A stretch of 40,099 nucleotides of DNA from Anaerolineales bacterium HSG24 (GTDB lineage Bacteria; Chloroflexota; Anaerolineae; 4572-78; J111). Below the pieces are notes generated by a model that saw nothing but the letters and a program-made list of their open reading frames with translations, made no database searches and was not told the DNA's origin. The stretch is from the NCBI GenBank assembly GCA_030377895.1, contig JAUCGB010000028.1, positions 1 through 40,099 on the forward strand, written 5' to 3'. The translations under genes and the position numbers were made by a program. Positions 14,783 to 26,300 of the stretch are shown in pieces. How positions within the stretch are numbered: position 1 is the stretch's first letter; every line of letters starts with the position of its first letter.

Positions 14783-17700
14783 TTATAACTGCATTGCGGC
14801 TAATGATAAGAGGTCATCAATCGAACCACCTTCATCAACCATATCAAGAATGTCTTCTTCTGCGAGTTCATCGGTAGAGATATCTTCTTCTACCTCTACC
14901 TCTACTATTTGACCTTCTCTGCTGTGATAATGGAAATAACCGGTGCCTGCTGGAATCAGTTTCCCTAAGATAACATTTTCTTTTAATCCGAATAATTTAT
15001 CCTTTTTACCTTCAATGGCAGCTTGCGCTAACACATTGATGGTATGTTGGAATGACGCGGCAGATAAGAAACTGTCTGTATTTAGGGCCGATTTTGTAAT
15101 CCCTAACAAAACGGGTCGCCCCGAAGCCGGACGTTTTTCCTCGTCCATCAGTTCTTGGTTCATATCTTGGAATTTTTGATAATCCATTAACTCACCGGGT
15201 AAAAATTTGCCGTCACCGCCGGTAACTAGGCGAATTTTATTGGTCATTTGACGGACGACCACTTCAATATGTTTATCACTAATTGGAACACCCTGAGAAC
15301 GATAGACCTTTTGTACCTCTTCTAGGAGATATAACTGAGCGGCTTCACGACCTAGAACCCGCAAAATCCGGTTCGGATTCAGGGAGCCTTCGGTCAACTG
15401 CTCACCAATCGAGACGATGTCATTCTCTTTCACTCGCAAACGGGCTGAGGCTTCAATCTCATACTCTTGTTCTTCCACCGCTTCCCAGTGCAGATAAACA
15501 AGTTTGCCATCATCACTAATTTCAATCACCCCACCATGCTCGGCTAAAACTTCTTCCTTCTCGAGTTGGGCAATAACGGCTTTGACGGCGACTTTATCCC
15601 CATCATCCACCATAATTGACCAACCATCTGGAACCGGATATTCGTCATGGCGTATCTCTGTGGCACTTACTCGCAACACCCGACTACCATCATCGTTGCT
15701 AATCAAGGTCACTGTACCATCAAGGTCAGAGATAATCGCTTCCCCTTTGGGATTACGGGCTTCAAACAACTCCTGTACCCGAGGCAAACCGTGAGTAATA
15801 TCGGTCGTACCAGCCACCCCACCGGTGTGGAAGGTTCGCAGGGTCAACTGCGTGCCCGGTTCACCGATTGACTGAGCGGCAATAATACCAACGGCAGTCC
15901 CACGGGTCACAAGACCTCCACGTCCCATATCAGCACCATAAGATAGGCTACAGATACCTTGCCTTAATCCACAGTGCATCGGTGAACGAATGACGACGGT
16001 ATCAATCCCTGCTTTGTCAATGGCTCGGAAATCGTCAAGCGAGATTAGCACATTTTTATCAACCACAACTTCACCTGTGGCGGGGTCAACAATCGGATCA
16101 ACCGCAGCTCGTCCGACCAATCGTTCTTGGAAGGTTTGGCCCATCTTTTCGCTACTTTGTCGGTTGATAGTCATCCCGTTTTTGATATCACAGGTACATT
16201 CCATTTGGTTGATAATCACATCTTGCGACACATCAACCAAGCGACGAGTGAGATACCCCGCATCAGCAGTCCGAAGGGCGGTATCAGCCAACCCTTTCCG
16301 TGCCCCGTGCGTAGAGATGAAATATTCTAGGGCGTTTAAGCCTTCGCGGAAGTTGGAGCGAATGGGCAGGGCGATAATCCGTCCGCTAGGGTCGGTCATC
16401 AAACCCCGCATGCCAGCTAACTGCCGAATCGGCTGGAACCCCCCTTTGGTCGCGCCGGAATCAGCCATGAGTTTAATCGGACTTTCAGGATCGATAGAGA
16501 GACGTACCTCGTTGGTTACTTCATCGGTGGCATCAGCCCACAGACGGACTGTTTTGAGGTACTGCTCCTCCTCGCTGATTAACCCTCGCCGATACTGTTG
16601 CTCGGCTTTGGTCACTTCTCGGGTCACCTGTTCGACAATCTCTTTTTTCCGTTCAGGAATGTTAATGTCGGAGATAGATATGGTCGCCCCAGAAATCGTA
16701 GCAAACTTAAAGCCGATTTCTTTAACATCATCAACAAATCGAGCGGTTGCTTCTCGACCTAATTTATTGTAACACTCACCGATAAACTCTTTTAGTGAGC
16801 CTTTATCCAACACCCGATTAACCAATCGCAACGGTTCAGGTACAACTTCGTTGAACAGCACCCGACCAACTGTGGTTTCAACCGGCTCTAGCTCATCGCT
16901 GTCGCTAGTATAGTGCATAATTTTAATTTTGGCATGGAGATGAACTTTCCCAAGGTTATAGGCCAACTCTACCTCGTTGATGTTGGCGAAGATTTTGCCT
17001 TCCCCTTTTTTGCCCTCCTCTTCCATGGTCAGGTAATAAACACCCAAAACCATGTCTTTGGTGGGAGATACAATCGGCTCACCATTGGCCGGTAAAAGCA
17101 GATTGTGAGAGGAAAGCATCAATTCACGGGCCTCTTTAACCGCTTTTTTGGATAGCGGAATATGAACCGCCATCTGGTCACCATCAAAATCGGCATTAAA
17201 GGCAGAGCAGACGAGCGGGTGAATTTGCAATGCGCTTCCTTCGACCAAGATTGGCTCGAAGGCTTGAATTCCCAAGCGGTGTAGGGTCGGCGCTCGATTC
17301 AACATAATGGGCCGAGTTCGAATCACCTCTTCCAATACTTCCCATACTTCGGGGCGACGTTGCTCGACGATTCGTTTAGCCCCTTTGACGTTGTTGGCAT
17401 AGTTATATTCTACCAGTTTTTGGATGACGAAGGGACGGAATAGTTCAAGGGCCATGCCTTTCGGTAATCCACACTGATGCAAATCTAATTTAGCACCGAC
17501 CACAATCACAGAGCGGCCAGAGTAGTCAACCCGTTTCCCAAGCAAGTTACGGCGGAAGCGACCTTGTTTCCCTTTCAGCATGTCGCTCAAACTCTTAAGC
17601 TGACGACGACCACGAGATGAGACCGCTTTCCCGCGTCGGCTGTTGTCGATAAGGGAATCAACCGCCTCTTGAAGCATCCGCTTTTCGTTACGAACAATCA

Positions 17701-19075
17701 CGTCTGGCGCGCCTAAATCGAGCAGGCGTTTTAGGCGATTGTTTCGGTTAATTACCCGTCGATATAGGTCATTTAAGTCAGAAGTGGCAAAACGTCCCCC
17801 ATCAAGCTGAACCATAGGTCGCAAATCTGGTGGGATGACAGGTAGTACGGTCAAAATCATCCATTCAGGACGGTTATTACTATTTCGTAAACTTTCAACT
17901 ACGCGTAAACGCTTAATAGCTTTCTTTTTAAGCTGTTTTGAGCGAGTGGTGTGAATTTGGTCACGTAGTTCTTTGGCTAAATCGTCAAGATTAAGACGTT
18001 GACAAATTTCATGCAAGGCTTCGGCCCCCATACTGGCCTGGAAGACGTTGCCCCATCGGTCAGCCAAAACTCGAAACTCCGATTCGTTCATGAAGGTCAT
18101 GGGTTTAACCGACATCAACTCCTGACGTTGTTCCTGCACCCGTGAGCTAATATCTTCGACTTCATCCGAAGATTGTTGGTCAAGCGTGAGAGATTCTTGG
18201 TCAGCCGATAATCGCAACCTGTCTACCTCGGCTCGAATACGGCCTCGCTCACGGGTGATTTCGGTATCGGTTTCAACTTTAATCTCGTTGAGCCGCCCTT
18301 CAACCAGACCATTCAACACTTTTAGGTGACTACTATCAATCACTTCACCTTTATCAGCTACCATCTCGTCGATACCAGCGAGGGAAAATATTAATGGTTC
18401 ACGAACTAAAATACTGTTCTTTTCTTCTATGTATCGTTGCGCTGTTTGGGCATCTTGCATCAACGACTCAATCTCGCTATTCTGATGCTCATTCAACTCA
18501 TTAACAATATGTTCTTCTTCATCCCTGAAAACCGCGATGGTTTCATCGAGTTGTTGGGTGATAATGTCAATTTTATCTTGACGTTCATCCTCATACTTTT
18601 TCTCTTCTCTAACCAACTCCTCATCTAAGCGTCTTAAGGCTTTGGCCCGAGCGTTCTCATCAATACGGGTGACAATATAATGAGCAAAATAAAGCACTCG
18701 GTCGAGATTACGCCGAGAAATGTCCAACAATAAGCCTAAATAGGAGGGTACTCGGCGGGTGTACCAAATATGGGCTACAGGTGCGGCGAGTTCAATATGC
18801 CCCATTCGCTCTCGGCGAACTGAGGAACGAGTAACTAACACGCCACATTTTTCACAAACAATACCTTTATATCGGACTTGCTTGTATTTGCCGCAATAAC
18901 ATTGCCAATCTTTTGTCGGGCCAAAAATAGCTTCACAAAACAAACCATCCTTTTCAGGACGTAAGCGCCGATAGTTGATGGTTTCAGGTTTGGTTACTTC
19001 ACCATACGACCAACTTCTAATTTCCTCTGGTGAGGCAAGACTAATACGTATAGCACGAAAATCTTTTACTTCCAA
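14783..19075 (-). CDS. rpoC: DNA-directed RNA polymerase subunit beta'
   Basis: 1430 aa from a TTG start that has a perfect AGGAGG 6 bases upstream; the in-frame ATG at 19129 adds a non-family N-terminus and is rejected. Zinc ribbon Cys at 59, 61, 74 and 77 (CYCG...CEKCG). The catalytic loop NADFDGDQ places Asp629, 631 and 633 for Mg binding. Later landmarks include [37 protein letters not shown] and the bridge/trigger region ending [20 protein letters not shown] strongly charged coiled coil of about 185 residues (about 140-325) is inserted after [14 protein letters not shown], a lineage-type insertion in the clamp. rpoB is not adjacent upstream: 580 bp of intergenic DNA and kinase genes lie there. 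Confidence 0.97.
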   Translation of the reverse strand: MEVKDFRAIRISLASPEEIRSWSYGEVTKPETINYRRLRPEKDGLFCEAIFGPTKDWQCYCGKYKQVRYKGIVCEKCGVLVTRSSVRRERMGHIELAAPVAHIWYTRRVPSYLGLLLDISRRNLDRVLYFAHYIVTRIDENARAKALRRLDEELVREEKKYEDERQDKIDIITQQLDETIAVFRDEEEHIVNELNEHQNSEIESLMQDAQTAQRYIEEKNSILVREPLIFSLAGIDEMVADKGEVIDSSHLKVLNGLVEGRLNEIKVETDTEITRERGRIRAEVDRLRLSADQESLTLDQQSSDEVEDISSRVQEQRQELMSVKPMTFMNESEFRVLADRWGNVFQASMGAEALHEICQRLNLDDLAKELRDQIHTTRSKQLKKKAIKRLRVVESLRNSNNRPEWMILTVLPVIPPDLRPMVQLDGGRFATSDLNDLYRRVINRNNRLKRLLDLGAPDVIVRNEKRMLQEAVDSLIDNSRRGKAVSSRGRRQLKSLSDMLKGKQGRFRRNLLGKRVDYSGRSVIVVGAKLDLHQCGLPKGMALELFRPFVIQKLVEYNYANNVKGAKRIVEQRRPEVWEVLEEVIRTRPIMLNRAPTLHRLGIQAFEPILVEGSALQIHPLVCSAFNADFDGDQMAVHIPLSKKAVKEARELMLSSHNLLLPANGEPIVSPTKDMVLGVYYLTMEEEGKKGEGKIFANINEVELAYNLGKVHLHAKIKIMHYTSDSDELEPVETTVGRVLFNEVVPEPLRLVNRVLDKGSLKEFIGECYNKLGREATARFVDDVKEIGFKFATISGATISISDINIPERKKEIVEQVTREVTKAEQQYRRGLISEEEQYLKTVRLWADATDEVTNEVRLSIDPESPIKLMADSGATKGGFQPIRQLAGMRGLMTDPSGRIIALPIRSNFREGLNALEYFISTHGARKGLADTALRTADAGYLTRRLVDVSQDVIINQMECTCDIKNGMTINRQSSEKMGQTFQERLVGRAAVDPIVDPATGEVVVDKNVLISLDDFRAIDKAGIDTVVIRSPMHCGLRQGICSLSYGADMGRGGLVTRGTAVGIIAAQSIGEPGTQLTLRTFHTGGVAGTTDITHGLPRVQELFEARNPKGEAIISDLDGTVTLISNDDGSRVLRVSATEIRHDEYPVPDGWSIMVDDGDKVAVKAVIAQLEKEEVLAEHGGVIEISDDGKLVYLHWEAVEEQEYEIEASARLRVKENDIVSIGEQLTEGSLNPNRILRVLGREAAQLYLLEEVQKVYRSQGVPISDKHIEVVVRQMTNKIRLVTGGDGKFLPGELMDYQKFQDMNQELMDEEKRPASGRPVLLGITKSALNTDSFLSAASFQHTINVLAQAAIEGKKDKLFGLKENVILGKLIPAGTGYFHYHSREGQIVEVEVEEDISTDELAEEDILDMVDEGGSIDDLLSLAAMQL

Positions 19076-19198
19076 TGTAATCCTCCTAAAGATATAAATA
19101 AGGATTTGATGCCTAAAACATAACGACAAGGCACAAATTAAGTTTCATGGGTTACACATCGACGATTAAATTTGAATATATGGGAGAGCGTAGCAATA

Positions 19199-19227
19199 AA
19201 TATAATAATTGGTAAGTTATGGGTCAA
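19199..19227 (-). promoter_or_regulatory. Sigma70 promoter of rpoC
   Basis: Minus strand TTGACC (19222-19227), exact 17-bp spacer, TATATT (19199-19204). It predicts a leader of about 115 nt before the TTG start and supports independent transcription of rpoC. A small unconvincing minus-strand reading frame at 19250-19474 lies upstream and is not called. Confidence 0.7.
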
Positions 19228-19455
19228 ACATTTCGCTACATTATATATATTAAAGTGGATAGTGTAGGGGAAATTCCATCAACCGTATTGCAGACAAAAA
19301 AACACGCCTCAAATTTATTGGGCGCAATCTAAGTTCAGATTGATTTGTGCAGTTCACGAAACAGTTATTATATACAATTATAAATATTAAGCAAACTCTA
19401 TTAAAAATGTGCGCGCAAATTTGACAATCGAAAAATCCTCGGATACTAACTTCGC

Positions 19456-19666
19456 AAATTACCATCCTAACCAAGAAATGATTTTTTCGTAACCGTTCAG
19501 CCCCCTCGTTCCCAATCTCCAGATTGGGAACGTATTTGCCATAGAAACTCTGTTTCTGGCATGTTGCAAGTCACAAACAGAGTTTGCTTGAGCAATTGTG
19601 TTCCCAAACCTAGTTTGGGAACAAGGGGGCTGAAAATTACCATCCTAACCAAGAAATGATTTTTTC
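19456..19666. mobile_element. 135-bp palindromic element flanked by 33-bp direct repeats
   Basis: 19456-19488 and 19634-19666 are the same 33 bases (AAATTACCATCCTAACCAAG...). Between them, 19498-19632 is a palindrome whose ends are CAGCCCCCTCGTTCCCAA and TTTGGGAACAAGGGGGCTG. Internal arms also pair partly (AAACTCTGTTTCTG / CAAACAGAGTTT). The rest of the 19130-19710 gap holds the rpoC promoter and AT-rich DNA with nothing else recognised. Confidence 0.75.
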
Positions 19667-19710
19667 TGATACGCCACCATTATATCCCAGATGATATATT
19701 CTGCCGTTTT

Positions 19711-21714
19711 TTAACCGTCATAATATTGTTCTACAAGGTCTAATAGCTCCTCTTCATCAAATCCTTGCGCCAAATCATGTAGTTTTTGGGCAAACAAAAT
19801 ATACTTCTCATCGAGGTCGGCCACAATTTTAGCCCGTTCCTGAATTCCGCTCATGTCGCCCCGCAAGGCATATTCAAATAAAATCGCCATGTGTTCAGCC
19901 GGAGGGGGAACAAGAATCTCTTCTTCAACTTGTATTTCGGTAGCGATGGATGGATCGATTGTTTCTAGCTTTCCAACCGAAGCCTCGGCTTGCTCCTTAT
20001 GCAAAGGCACCGTAATCGTAAAGGTACTGCCTTCGTCAACCACACTTTCGGCTCGAATTTGACACCCATTTTGTACCAGTATCTCATGACTAATCACTAA
20101 CCCCAACCCAGTTCCCTTCTCTTTGGCCGTGCCGGGCCTATTTTGATTTTTACCCACGTTAAATATGGTGGCTAAATCTTCATTCGGAATCCCAATCCCA
20201 TTATCCTTAACGATAATATCGAGCCATTTTGTCCCTGAATCTGAAATCGACTCATTCAGTTGCGCCGACAAACTTATTGTTCCACCCGTTTCGGTAAATT
20301 TAACCGCATTGGACAATAGATGCCGAAATACCGCGTCAATCATATACTCATCTACCTCGATAAATAGTGGACTAGTTAAACTATTTTGGACGGTGATTTT
20401 TTTTGCGGTGGTGTTTTCGTTGAAAAAAGCAACGTTTTGTTGACTAATATTGGCTAAATTGATTTTGTCATGATTGTATTGAATTTGCTCCATCTTGATT
20501 TTTGCCCACAGCAGTAGATTTTCTAACAGGCTGAACAAACTGCGGGCCGTCCGATGAATCGATTGCCCCATCTCCTTGACCTCTGTTGGGTTAAGCGTGT
20601 CCGCCAATTCGGCCAACAACTCCGATGTCCCCAATAAGGGCATAAATGGCCCTTTTAAGTCGTGGGCTACCACTGAGAAAAACTTATCCTTTTCCGAATT
20701 TAGCCTTATGAGCGATTCATTTGCCTCTCGTAAGGCTTTTTCGACCCGCTGATGTTCGGCCAACTTCTGTTGGGCGGTTTTATATAGTTGAGCATTATGG
20801 ATGGCGATTGCGATTTGGTCAGCCAATGACTGCAACGAGGCATGATCATCTGACGAAAAGACATTCAGTTGGTCATGCTGGATATCAAGCATGCCAATCA
20901 TCTGACTTCCAAATCGTAAGGGGAGTGTTATTTCCGCCTGAGTGTCGGGTAATGACTGGAGGGCTAAATAGTTTTTATCGGTCTTAACATCGTTTACTCG
21001 GTAGGCCTGTTGGGTATGGAATACCTTAGTGATAATACTAGGGGTTGCTTCAACATTAATTTCAAACGCATGCTCAGGCTTACCGGCTCGATTTCGTTTG
21101 GCCTCTGACTGTAACACAATAGTATCTTGAGCGTTATTATACAACAATATTCCCACGAAATAGTAGTTGAAATTGGTCTGAATGAGAGAAACCACACTAA
21201 CCAATAGCTCATCAAGGTCAAGAATCGAGGTAATCTGTTGTGCAACTTGTTGGCTCAATTCGGCCCGCAGATTTTTAGCCTGTAGATGTTGAGATAGATC
21301 ATGAATTTTCAAATGAGTTCGAATTCGTTGTAACACCTCTTCTTGATGCAGGGGCTTGGTCACATAATCAACCGCGCCGACTGCAAATCCTTTAATTTTA
21401 TCTTTTTGACTGGTTAAAGCAGTCATGAAGATAACCGGAATATCTTTCGTTTTTTCATCCGCTTTGAGGTGACGACAGGTTTCAAAACCATCCATCTCAG
21501 GCATCATCACATCAAGCAAAATAATATCAGGTTTGAGGTATTTAACTCGCTTTAGGGCACTAGTACCTGTTCGGGAGACCGCAATCTCATATCCATATCC
21601 TTGCAGGTACTCGGTCAACACGCTAAGATTGATGGGGATGTCATCTACTAGAAGGATGGTATGGCTATAATCTTTATTTTTAGGTGTAACAAATGTTTTT
21701 GGATTTAGGGACAT
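19711..21714 (-). CDS. REC-GAF-histidine kinase (hybrid two-component protein)
   Basis: 667 aa, cytoplasmic. Order: REC receiver (about 18-135; acidic DD 24-25, phospho-acceptor D68 in LLDVMMPEMDGF, K120); GAF (about 155-310); a coiled linker; HisKA with the phospho-His H351 in SVVAHDLKGP; HATPase_c with N469 (LLSNAVKFTETGG), DNGIG (504-508) and GTGLGL (534-539). The last 65 residues (about 602-667, from PPPAEHMAILFEYALRGDM) form a small helical module shared with the two neighbouring kinases. An N-terminal receiver feeding an output kinase suggests it acts in a phosphorelay, probably receiving phosphate from or competing with its neighbours. Its REC is a close paralogue of that in the gene at 21907. 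No strong Shine-Dalgarno sequence. Confidence 0.9.
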   Translation of the reverse strand: MSLNPKTFVTPKNKDYSHTILLVDDIPINLSVLTEYLQGYGYEIAVSRTGTSALKRVKYLKPDIILLDVMMPEMDGFETCRHLKADEKTKDIPVIFMTALTSQKDKIKGFAVGAVDYVTKPLHQEEVLQRIRTHLKIHDLSQHLQAKNLRAELSQQVAQQITSILDLDELLVSVVSLIQTNFNYYFVGILLYNNAQDTIVLQSEAKRNRAGKPEHAFEINVEATPSIITKVFHTQQAYRVNDVKTDKNYLALQSLPDTQAEITLPLRFGSQMIGMLDIQHDQLNVFSSDDHASLQSLADQIAIAIHNAQLYKTAQQKLAEHQRVEKALREANESLIRLNSEKDKFFSVVAHDLKGPFMPLLGTSELLAELADTLNPTEVKEMGQSIHRTARSLFSLLENLLLWAKIKMEQIQYNHDKINLANISQQNVAFFNENTTAKKITVQNSLTSPLFIEVDEYMIDAVFRHLLSNAVKFTETGGTISLSAQLNESISDSGTKWLDIIVKDNGIGIPNEDLATIFNVGKNQNRPGTAKEKGTGLGLVISHEILVQNGCQIRAESVVDEGSTFTITVPLHKEQAEASVGKLETIDPSIATEIQVEEEILVPPPAEHMAILFEYALRGDMSGIQERAKIVADLDEKYILFAQKLHDLAQGFDEEELLDLVEQYYDG

Positions 21715-21797
21715 GGTTTTTCCGACTTCAATTTTAAAGCAGATTCCTAATTATAGCATCAACCCCGCAAAATTATAACTCTACTCAAAAGTTTGTC

Positions 21798-21899
21798 GGT
21801 AGTGGTGCAAAGGTAGTGATAAGGAGTGCAAAGCTCGCTTTGCCTGCAAGGCAAGCCTTGCACTCCGGATTTCCCCATCACTACTTGTGCAGGACTACC
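21798..21899. mobile_element. ~100-bp palindromic element with GGTAGT ends, copy 2
   Basis: GGTAGTGGTGCAAAGG... at the left and ...TTGTGCAGGACTACC at the right, with the same central GCAAGGCAAGCCTTGCAC as at 14243-14342. It fills the gap between two kinase genes and ends 8 bp from the stop of the upstream one, so it could form a hairpin in a shared mRNA. Confidence 0.82.
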
Positions 21900-21906
21900 G
21901 TTGTAG

Positions 21907-23391
21907 CTATTGTTGCAAAATGAGACGGCCTAGAAGCAGTAGAATCTCCTCATCCTCAAACCCCTTTGCCAACTCTTGAAAATGAAGCGCGAACGGCTCA
22001 TATTCTACGCCGAGCGTGGCAATTTTTCGAGCCTCTTCTTCCAAGGCATACATGTTGCCGATGGTCGCTAGGTCTAACAACTTTTCCAAATATGACAGAG
22101 GAGGTGAAACCAACTCCGGTAGGGGATCTTTTTTAGGTGGCATCGGAAGTGGGCTAGAAATATCCGGCGTATCGGCAGATATTATCTCTATCATCTTTGC
22201 CGATACCGATTCATCAAGCGGGATGGTGATTTTGAAGGTCGTTCCTTTTCCGACCTTACTTTCAACCGATATATTACCACCATTCTGTTTAACCATCTCT
22301 TGACACATAATCAAACCCAACCCCGTACCTTGTTCGTTCGCGGTGCCAATGGTCGTATGGTGCGTGTCAAGTCGAAATAGCTTTTCTATGTCCTCCTCAC
22401 TAATCCCTATCCCCGTATCCACAATCGACAGTTCGATAAAATTACGCGTCGCCCTATCCTTTTTAAGCGGAGAACTATTCTCAATGATATGGGTTAAAAC
22501 CGTGACTCGCCCCCCCGAAGGTGTAAATTTGAGCGCATTAGACATCAAGTTCCGCACTGTGGTATCGAGCATATACTCATCAACAAAGACATAAATAGGA
22601 CGTTGTAGATGGCTTTCTAATATAATTTCCTTATAAAAGGCAGATTCCTCAAGCAGTCGGATATTACGGACAACGATTTCGGTCAAGTTGACCTTTTCTG
22701 GCTTATAATCCATACGTCCCATCTGTAACCGAGACCATTGGAGCAGGTTTTCTAAAAGGTTATAGACGTTTTGCGCCGCCCGATGAATGCCAAAACTCAT
22801 CTCTTGAACCTTATCATACGCGTCCATCTCAATCAGTTTGGGCAACAGTTCCGACATGCCTAAAAGTGGCAAAAAAGGCCCTTTTAGGTCATGGGCCATA
22901 ATCGACATAAATTTATCTTTGTCGGCATTGAGTTTACTAAGTTCTTGATTGGCCGCTTGCAGGTTGTTGGTTAAATCGCTAATCTTCAAATGGGTATGAA
23001 TCCGAGCCAGAACCTCTTCTTGGTGTAACGGTTTGGTGACGTAATCAACCGCTCCCGAGGCAAATCCTTTTACTTTATGCTCAGTTTCGGCCAAAGCGGT
23101 CATGAAAATAACAGGAATATCCTTCGTTTTTTCATCTGCTTTGAGATGGTGGCAGGCTTCAAAACCATCCATACCGGGCATCATCACATCGAGCAAAATA
23201 AGGTCAGGTAAGGCGTATTGGGCTTTATCTAGCCCACTCTCACCGTCTTCGGCTACCAAAATATCAAAATCATAATCTTCCAGATAATCAGCCAAAACTC
23301 CTAAGTTTGTTGGACTATCATCAATAATTAAAATGGTATGTGTATCAGTGTTGGCTTCAAAATCTGGTAGCGTAGGTGATTTTATGTTCAT
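21907..23391 (-). CDS. REC-histidine kinase (hybrid two-component protein)
   Basis: 494 aa, cytoplasmic. REC (about 18-135) with D68 in LLDVMMPGMDGF and K120; then a short coiled coil; HisKA with H167 in SIMAHDLKGPFLPLLG; HATPase_c with LMSNALKFTPSGG, VDTGIGI and GTGLGL. The C-terminal module (about 430-494, LEKLLDLATIGNM...FALHFQELAKGFEDEE) is shared with the adjacent kinases. Compared with the gene at 19711 it lacks the GAF domain, and otherwise looks like a duplicate. Its ATG overlaps the stop of the upstream hybrid kinase by 4 bp (ATGA), so translation is coupled and both probably respond to the same membrane sensor. Confidence 0.9.
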   Translation of the reverse strand: MNIKSPTLPDFEANTDTHTILIIDDSPTNLGVLADYLEDYDFDILVAEDGESGLDKAQYALPDLILLDVMMPGMDGFEACHHLKADEKTKDIPVIFMTALAETEHKVKGFASGAVDYVTKPLHQEEVLARIHTHLKISDLTNNLQAANQELSKLNADKDKFMSIMAHDLKGPFLPLLGMSELLPKLIEMDAYDKVQEMSFGIHRAAQNVYNLLENLLQWSRLQMGRMDYKPEKVNLTEIVVRNIRLLEESAFYKEIILESHLQRPIYVFVDEYMLDTTVRNLMSNALKFTPSGGRVTVLTHIIENSSPLKKDRATRNFIELSIVDTGIGISEEDIEKLFRLDTHHTTIGTANEQGTGLGLIMCQEMVKQNGGNISVESKVGKGTTFKITIPLDESVSAKMIEIISADTPDISSPLPMPPKKDPLPELVSPPLSYLEKLLDLATIGNMYALEEEARKIATLGVEYEPFALHFQELAKGFEDEEILLLLGRLILQQ

Positions 23392-26300
23392 TCTTGTATC
23401 CCCATATAGGTTTTTATAAATGCTAATACCGCTTTTTCCTTGTAGCCTTTGGCAAGCGCTTCTAGTTTATTTGCAAAAGGGGTATATTGTTCATCTAATG
23501 TTTTGATATAAATGATGCGTCGTTTGATTTTTCGCATGTTACCTCGCAAGGCAAAATCAAACAAAATTTCTAATTCCTCTGGGGGAGGGGCAACAATTTC
23601 AGAAGTTGCACTATCCAAATCATCAGATGTAGGCGACATCTCGATGAGGCTTGGATGTGGTTTTTCTTCATACAGCCACTCTATATCTAAATTCTTTTCA
23701 AAAATTTCCAGCAGTTCGGCAAAATCAATAGGTTTTGCCAAAAAAGCATTACAGCCAGCCAACATAAGCTGATTCTGATCCTGTTTGAATGCGCTGGCCG
23801 TGGCCGCGATAATCAGGGTATCCTGTAGTTCTGGCATTTGACGCATCCGCTCGACGGCTTCAAACCCAGTCATAACAGGCATCACGAGGTCGATGATAAC
23901 TACCTCTGGTTTGTGTTTTAAGGCTTGGGCAACCCCCTCTTGACCATTTTCGGCTTCAAATAGTTCAAAACCAAGCGGGCCAATCATATCCACCAGTACC
24001 AAGCGATTGTAATCTTTATCATCCACCACCAACACCTTGTGCCGCTTGCCTTTGTAACCTACCACAATTTGACGGTGCTGTTTGTTTGTCTGCGGGGTCA
24101 CATCAATAACTGGCAGTTGAATCTCAAACCAAAATTTGGAGCCTTTACCAAGGGTACTGGTGACTTGTAGTTCTCCACCCATAGCCTCAACCAATTTACG
24201 GGTAATAGCTAATCCTAAGCCCGTCCCCTCGGCGCGACGTTGGCGATCTCCGACCTGTTCAAAGGGTAGATATATTCGTTCCAGTTGTTCGGAGGTCATG
24301 CCCACGCCCGTATCGACCACCTCAAACCGGATGATGACTGTTTCATGGTTTGAATTGGATTGGTTGTTGCTGGCCCACGAACCACCGATTACAGAAACCC
24401 GAAACGATACATGCCCCTTATCGGTGAATTTTATGGCGTTTGTTAGTAGATTAAGTAATATTTGACGTAACCGTTTTTCATCAGCATTAACCCCGACAGG
24501 TAAATTGGTACGAGTTTCGTAGTTAAAGGTCATCCCCTTTTGTTCGGCTCGCATGCCGACAATGCCGGCCACCCCTTCCAGAAATTGGCTCAAATAAATA
24601 CTGACTGGATATATCTCCATTTTACGAGCTTCGATTTTGGAGAGGTCTAAAATATCGTTGATGAGGGTAAGCAGATGTTGCCCGCTCTGCTGGATGATGG
24701 ATAGGCCACGATCTTGGGAGGCGGTTATATTTTTGCCCTGTTTTAGGATTTGAGTATAACCTAAAATGCCGTTTAGTGGGGTTCGGAGTTCATGGCTCAT
24801 ATTAGAGAGGAACTCACTTTTAGCTTGATTAGCGGATTCGGCAAGCTCTTTGGCTTCAGCAAGTTCAATGGCCCGTTGCTCGGTTTGTTCAAACAGTTGG
24901 GCATTGCGTAAAGCCACAGAGACTTGGTTGGCTAAGGAGCGTAATAGATTCGCGTCACTTTCGTCAAGCGCGTTCACCTCATTGGCTTGCACATCAAGCA
25001 CCCCAAGGACAGTGCCCTCGACCAGAATCGGCACGGCTATTTCGGATAGGGTATCGGGTAATAACGGATTGGGTAACCAATCTTCAGTGATGCGTACATC
25101 GCCAGCGGTGACAAGTTCGCCAGTTCGAGCCGCTTTAGCCACTAAACTGGTTTTGGCATGGAGATGGATGAGATGCCCCTTTGATTTTAATTCTGTGCCG
25201 ATATGCCCTACTCCCGACATCATGACCAAATCTTCATTTTCCTCATCCAGAAGATAAACATGCACGTAGTAGTAGTTAAAGGTTTCTTGCACTTGGTGTA
25301 CCAGTTCGTGCAAAAGATGCCCTAAATCAAGAATGGCATTTAACCGTTCACTAAGATTCGCCACCAACTCTAAGCGTTGGGTACGTTGCAGAACTCGCAA
25401 CTCTAACATCACAAACGATTCTTTAAGCTGTTTCGCCATGCTGTCAAATGCCCTAGCCAACTCCCCGACCTCGTCAGTTCGATCAAGTGGAATTTTCTGA
25501 CTCCAATCACCATTGGAGATGGCGGTGGCGACTTTGGTCAGGATGTCAATCGGTTTGATAATTTGGGCGGTAGTCCAAAGAGCTACCACAATTGATATGA
25601 TAATCATTAGCAAGGCCATCCCGCTACCAATAATAATTAGATAAGAGGTCTCGGCAAGAGCCTCAGATTCAGCTCGTTCAGCTAAAATAGTCGCCTCTAA
25701 ATTGGGGAGCCACCGATAAACGCCGATCACCGATTCGCCGTGATAGTTTTTGTAAATTCCATGCCCTAACTCAGATTTATCGACCAAGGTGATTTGAATC
25801 GGCTTGGTGTTTATCTCATTGTTTGGTACGGGGAAGCGGGTTTTGGTAAGCGGTTGTTTATCGCTCCCAACCAGATAAACCTCATCGGTTTTGTTAGTTA
25901 TTGTCGGAGTAAAAATCGTTTCTGACAGATAGTCAATATTTAACTGTCCGCCAATAACCCCTATCACTTTCCCAAGTTGGTCTCGGATGGGGGTGCTGAT
26001 GATAATATTGTTATAATTTGGATTAGAGCGCGGCGGGGAGATATAGGAGGCTTGTTGACCCTGTAGGAAATGGGGGGCATTTCGATGTGATTGGTTCAAC
26101 ATTGCGGAGTCTGTACTTAACACAACTTGCCCATCTAAATTGAGCAAGAATATTCCTTCAAAATAATCATCTTGTGTGACTTCAATTTGAATACGGCGCA
26201 TCAAATGATTCCGAATAGTGGGTTTCTCATGACCGAGTAAAAGTTGTTGTATCGCCTCATCGTCTTGTAGGTTTGTCACTATAATCGTTAAATCACGATT

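Noticed and set aside
15990..16772. 260-aa plus-strand frame
   Set aside because: Antisense shadow of rpoC, Ser/Arg-rich composition, no motifs.
19076..19129. Upstream ATG start for rpoC
   Set aside because: TTG 19075 has a perfect AGGAGG and the family N-terminus; the extension covers the leader.
19250..19474. Minus-strand 74-aa frame upstream of rpoC
   Set aside because: Overlaps the AT-rich leader and part of a repeat, and has no family resemblance or ribosome site.
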